From an uncultured Clostridia bacterium (GTDB lineage: Bacteria; Bacillota; Clostridia; Christensenellales; UBA1242), in contig CALWOV010000004.1 in the NCBI GenBank assembly GCA_944383275.1, positions 23,091-87,090 on the forward strand: 64,000 nt of DNA, in the 5' to 3' direction. Of the stretch, positions 60,535 through 64,000 are shown piece by piece (within the stretch, counting starts at the first letter, position 1; each line of letters opens with the position of its first letter). The translations under genes were made by a program, and so were the position numbers. The notes under the pieces are model-generated. The model worked only from the letters and a program-made list of their open reading frames with translations. It was not told the origin of the DNA and made no database searches.

Positions 60535-61650
60535 ATGTTAGACAATAGACTTAAACTTTTAGCAAAATCATTAGTAAACTATTCAACTAAAGTTAAAAAG
60601 GGAGATAAATGCTTGGTTACTGCACTTGATACTCCCCCAGAATTTGTTGCTGCCATAGTTGAAGAAATTTGGGCTGCTGGTGGTAAACCATTCGTTAGAA
60701 TTTCAAGTTCTAAAATAAATGAACATATGAGCAAACATTACGATGAAGACTATATTAAAGAAATGACAGAACTAAATGAACAATTATGGAAAAAAATTCA
60801 GGTTTATATTTCTATAGATGGTTCTGACAATGCTTATAATGGAAAAGACATTCCAGCAAAAACAAAACAACTTATGGCACAAATTTCTAATAAAAAATTC
60901 CACGAAATTATAGATAATAATAAAGTTCGGTGGGTTATATTGGAATACCCTAATGCAACGCTTGCACAAAATGCTAAGATGAGCACTGAAGAATTTGAAG
61001 ATTTCTTTTTGCAGGTTTGCAACACTGATTATGCTAAAATGAATAAAGCAATGCAAGCACTTAAAGCAATTATGGAGAAAACTGATAAAGTTCACATAAA
61101 AAGCCCTAACACTGACCTTACTTTTTCAATTAAAGGTCAAACTGCAGTGCCTTGTGCTGGAGAATATAACATTCCTGACGGAGAAGTTTTTACAAGCCCT
61201 GTTAAGAACAGTATTAATGGTTTTGTTCAATTTAATGTTCCCTGCTCGGCTTCGGGAAAAGTTTTAGAAAACATAAAGTTTGAAATTAAAGACGGTAAAA
61301 TAATTAACTCTGAATGTTCGGAAAAAGAAACTTTAGACCACTTACTTGATACCGATGAAGGTTCTAGATATTTTGGAGAATTTGCCTTAGGGGTTAACCC
61401 ATATGTTAAACAACCTATGCTTGATACGCTTTGGGACGAAAAAATAAGTGGTTCATTTCATATGGCATTTGGAATGTGCTTACCAGAAGCACCTAATGGA
61501 AACGCATCGGCTGTTCACTATGATTTAGTGCAAATTCAAACGCCCGAATATGGTGGTGGCGAAATTTGGTTTGATGATGTTTTAATTAGAAAAGATGGTA
61601 AGTTTGTTATACCTGAACTTTTGCCACTGAACCCAGAAAATTTAAAATAA
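60535..61650 (+). CDS. M29-family aminopeptidase
   Basis: A 371-aa aminopeptidase of the AmpS/PepS (M29) group that removes N-terminal residues using a bound divalent metal. Visible blocks are PPEFVAAIVEEIWAAGGKP, ERGVEV-type replaced by EYPNATLAQNA, GEYNIPDGEVFTSP, SRYFGEFALG, and ISGSFHMAFG with HYDLVQ. Metal-binding Glu/His and the GEI-F-P pattern look intact. The start follows AAAGGAG; it precedes gapdh by 57 bp. Confidence 0.88.
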   Translation: MLDNRLKLLAKSLVNYSTKVKKGDKCLVTALDTPPEFVAAIVEEIWAAGGKPFVRISSSKINEHMSKHYDEDYIKEMTELNEQLWKKIQVYISIDGSDNAYNGKDIPAKTKQLMAQISNKKFHEIIDNNKVRWVILEYPNATLAQNAKMSTEEFEDFFLQVCNTDYAKMNKAMQALKAIMEKTDKVHIKSPNTDLTFSIKGQTAVPCAGEYNIPDGEVFTSPVKNSINGFVQFNVPCSASGKVLENIKFEIKDGKIINSECSEKETLDHLLDTDEGSRYFGEFALGVNPYVKQPMLDTLWDEKISGSFHMAFGMCLPEAPNGNASAVHYDLVQIQTPEYGGGEIWFDDVLIRKDGKFVIPELLPLNPENLK

Positions 61651-61691
61651 TGCAACAATTTTGTTTTTAAAACAAATTGAATATTAAATAA

Positions 61692-62714
<1,023 letters not shown>

Positions 62715-62723
62715 GGAGAAAAT

Positions 62724-63209
62724 ATGCGTTGTCCTAAATGTGGGGCGAATATAAAAAAATATCAAGACCGATGCCCTAAATGCTTAACAAAAATTAAACA
62801 GATTGAAAATGCTTCTTTTAATCAAGTAAAAACAGCAAAAGCAGAATTTCAGCCTGAAAAAGTCGTTTATTCAACGGTTTTCCCAAAAGATTTATCTTGG
62901 AAAAACACCCTGCTATTATGTATTTTTCTTGGTTGGATGGGTGCCCACTATTACTATGTTAAAAGATATTTTAAAGCAATTTGTTTAAGTGTTATGATGT
63001 TTATTTTTCTTTTGTTTAATCTGCCTATGGTGTATTTACTTGAATATGGCTCGGCTTGGATTTTCACCGATTTTGCAATTTGGGTAAGCACATCAAATGC
63101 TTATATAATCTCAAGTGTTATTGGTGCTTTAGCAGTTATTATGTGGCTATGTGATATTTTATTGCTTTGTTTTAAACGATTTAAAGTGCCGGTAGTATTA
63201 GAAGAATAG
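62724..63209 (+). CDS. Zinc-ribbon TM2-domain membrane protein
   Basis: A 161-aa protein. Two CxxC pairs at the start (CPKCG, residues 3-7; CPKCL, 17-21) form a zinc ribbon. The TM2 domain begins near residue 55: LLLCIFLGWMGAHYYYVKRYFKA. Three hydrophobic segments are visible. TM2 proteins have unknown roles. The start follows AAGGAG. Its stop lies in the arm of the terminator hairpin. Confidence 0.85.
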   Translation: MRCPKCGANIKKYQDRCPKCLTKIKQIENASFNQVKTAKAEFQPEKVVYSTVFPKDLSWKNTLLLCIFLGWMGAHYYYVKRYFKAICLSVMMFIFLLFNLPMVYLLEYGSAWIFTDFAIWVSTSNAYIISSVIGALAVIMWLCDILLLCFKRFKVPVVLEE

Positions 63210-63231
63210 TGCTTTTGCACTATTTTTTTAT
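63205..63231 (+). terminator. Terminator of gap-TM2 run
   Basis: An 8-bp stem (AATAGTGC with GCACTATT, loop TTTT) is followed by a T-run. The arm includes the TM2 gene stop codon. Confidence 0.85.
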
Positions 63232-63300
63232 AACATAAAAATTAAATGTTAATTTTATATTTAATATGATATAATTTTTAAAAATAAAGATTAATAATAA

Positions 63301-63519
63301 AGAAAAGCAGAGGAAATTGCAAACTCTATTCTCTCTGAGTATGCTGACGGTAAGTCTTATATAGAAACCGACTGGTTTGGAAATCCTGAAATTTCTCTAG
63401 GTGGTTTTATAGATAGTCGTTCTAAAAAAGAAGAAGAGTTAACTCGCTACGAAATAGTTAGTAACGAATTAACTCTTGAGAATGGACTACGTTTTAACTC
63501 GAAAGCTAGACAAAATTAA
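63301..63519 (+). pseudogene. 3' fragment of a phage tail/baseplate-like gene
   Basis: A 72-codon frame with no start codon, entered directly after TAA 63298-63300. It reads AEEIANSILSEYADGKSYIETDWFGN, then GGFIDSRSKK and ENGLRFNSKARQN. The EIDW-GNP-like pattern resembles the C-terminus of siphophage tail or baseplate proteins. It lacks a ribosome binding site and its codon use has more CTC, TCG and CGC than neighbours. A decayed prophage remnant is likely. Confidence 0.55.
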
Positions 63520-64000
63520 GTTCATATATACCCCAAATTTTATTCTCTAAATATAAATAAATCAAGCCACTACTTGTTCCGGTTGGGATACTAGAAGAAA
63601 ATGCAATACGCTCTTCATTAATATCAAATGTCTGATGAGTTTTGTTGTTTATTTTATCGTAAAAATAAGCGGAAAAGTTTAATGAAATATTTAATAAATC
63701 AAAATTAGGTTCATAACTAGTTGTTGTATAATATATTAAATAATTAGCTTTAACATCTGTAGATGTTGGCTTGAAATCTAACAATTTAAGTCCATTAACA
63801 GAATAAGATAATGTTTCGTTAATTTGGTAATAATTATTAACCTTGCCAAAAACTTGCTCTTGCAATTCTAAAAGTTGTCCTTGTGCTGTTGTTAAATCTA
63901 GTAATAATTCTTGTTGATTTTGTTCAGCCTGATTTAACCTAGTTTGCAACTCTAGTATTGTTTGGTTTAGCGAAGTTATTTGACTTTTTAAATTTTCACT
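63506..64000 (-). CDS. Coiled-coil phage-tail-like protein, partial
   Basis: An open frame extends from the right window edge; the frame remains open upstream of the first internal Met, so the N-terminus is outside the window. At least 164 codons are visible. Residues near the edge form a coiled coil (LQTRLNQAEQNQQELLLDL), followed by a beta-rich domain (LSYSVNGLKLLDFKPTSTD, FSAYFYDKINNKTHQTFDI) ending ENKIWGIYELNFV. A tail-fibre or surface adhesin is plausible; I do not recognise a family. It overlaps the end of the phage-like fragment. Confidence 0.55.
   Translation of the reverse strand, partial: SENLKSQITSLNQTILELQTRLNQAEQNQQELLLDLTTAQGQLLELQEQVFGKVNNYYQINETLSYSVNGLKLLDFKPTSTDVKANYLIYYTTTSYEPNFDLLNISLNFSAYFYDKINNKTHQTFDINEERIAFSSSIPTGTSSGLIYLYLENKIWGIYELNFV

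Overview
This is a chromosomal segment of a very AT-rich, Gram-positive, probably anaerobic and spore-forming bacterium. It most resembles uncultured gut Clostridia (Bacillota). The sequence itself shows low GC, strong AGGAGG-type ribosome binding sites, many rho-independent terminators, a 2[4Fe-4S] clostridial ferredoxin, McsA/McsB/ClpC, two DegV proteins, a long-form HPF, and several sporulation-family genes (YtfJ, YlbJ, a SpoVD-type PBP with a PASTA domain, a DacF-type carboxypeptidase and a possible YabQ). The genus cannot be named from the sequence alone.

Layout. 0-8.7 kb: small hypotheticals, a degenerate ABC ATPase with a PucR-type HTH protein, an alpha-oxoamine synthase resembling serine palmitoyltransferase, an Xre repressor, a ferredoxin coupled to a degenerate Ppx/GppA-like protein, and tRNA-Leu(AAG). 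8.7-14.2 kb: a LOG-family protein, a 0.9-kb non-coding AT-rich stretch, Nudix, SGNH, DegV, a membrane-linked Xre protein and HPF. 14.2-19.5 kb: a mtaD-mcsA-mcsB-clpC operon without ctsR. 19.9-23.2 kb: a uracil-DNA-glycosylase-superfamily enzyme, a phosphoglucomutase-type enzyme and a six-tRNA operon with a near-consensus promoter. 23.3-30.7 kb: DinB-type polymerase, decayed repeats, a Lys-rich-tailed membrane protein, a collagen-like surface protein and two unrecognised helical proteins with Gly/Ala hydrophobic hairpins. 30.9-34.7 kb: tRNA-Thr(CGT), a phosphotransferase gene broken by one in-frame stop, a TetR/DegV divergent pair and an RsgI-like membrane protein.

34.8-42.0 kb: a long minus-strand run (M50 protease, scpA, scpB, DUF2953, ytfJ, dacF, rluB, plsC) diverging from ylbJ. 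42.2-46.2 kb: three unrecognised proteins. 46.3-47.2 kb: a DUF4364-type and a TSCPD-domain gene. 47.2-56.9 kb: the division/cell-wall cluster in order of transcription (metallophosphoesterase, rsmH, an ftsL-like gene, spoVD/ftsI-type PBP, murE, mraY, murD, ftsW), lacking murF, murG and mraZ locally. 57.0-63.2 kb: a possible spore-surface protein, class II aldolase, a degenerate GT2-like membrane protein with a basic tail, an M29 aminopeptidase, GAPDH and a TM2 protein. The right edge (63.3-64 kb) holds a decayed phage-tail-like fragment and a cut-off coiled-coil protein.

The most interesting points are a set of promoters placed so that four genes would be leaderless, the one-stop phosphotransferase, the apparent pseudoenzymes (ABC and Ppx), missing ctsR and murF, a folded multi-hairpin element between mcsB and clpC, RsgI-like and twin-hairpin proteins of unknown role, and stop codons embedded in terminator hairpins. 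No CRISPR array, rRNA gene or intact insertion sequence was seen.
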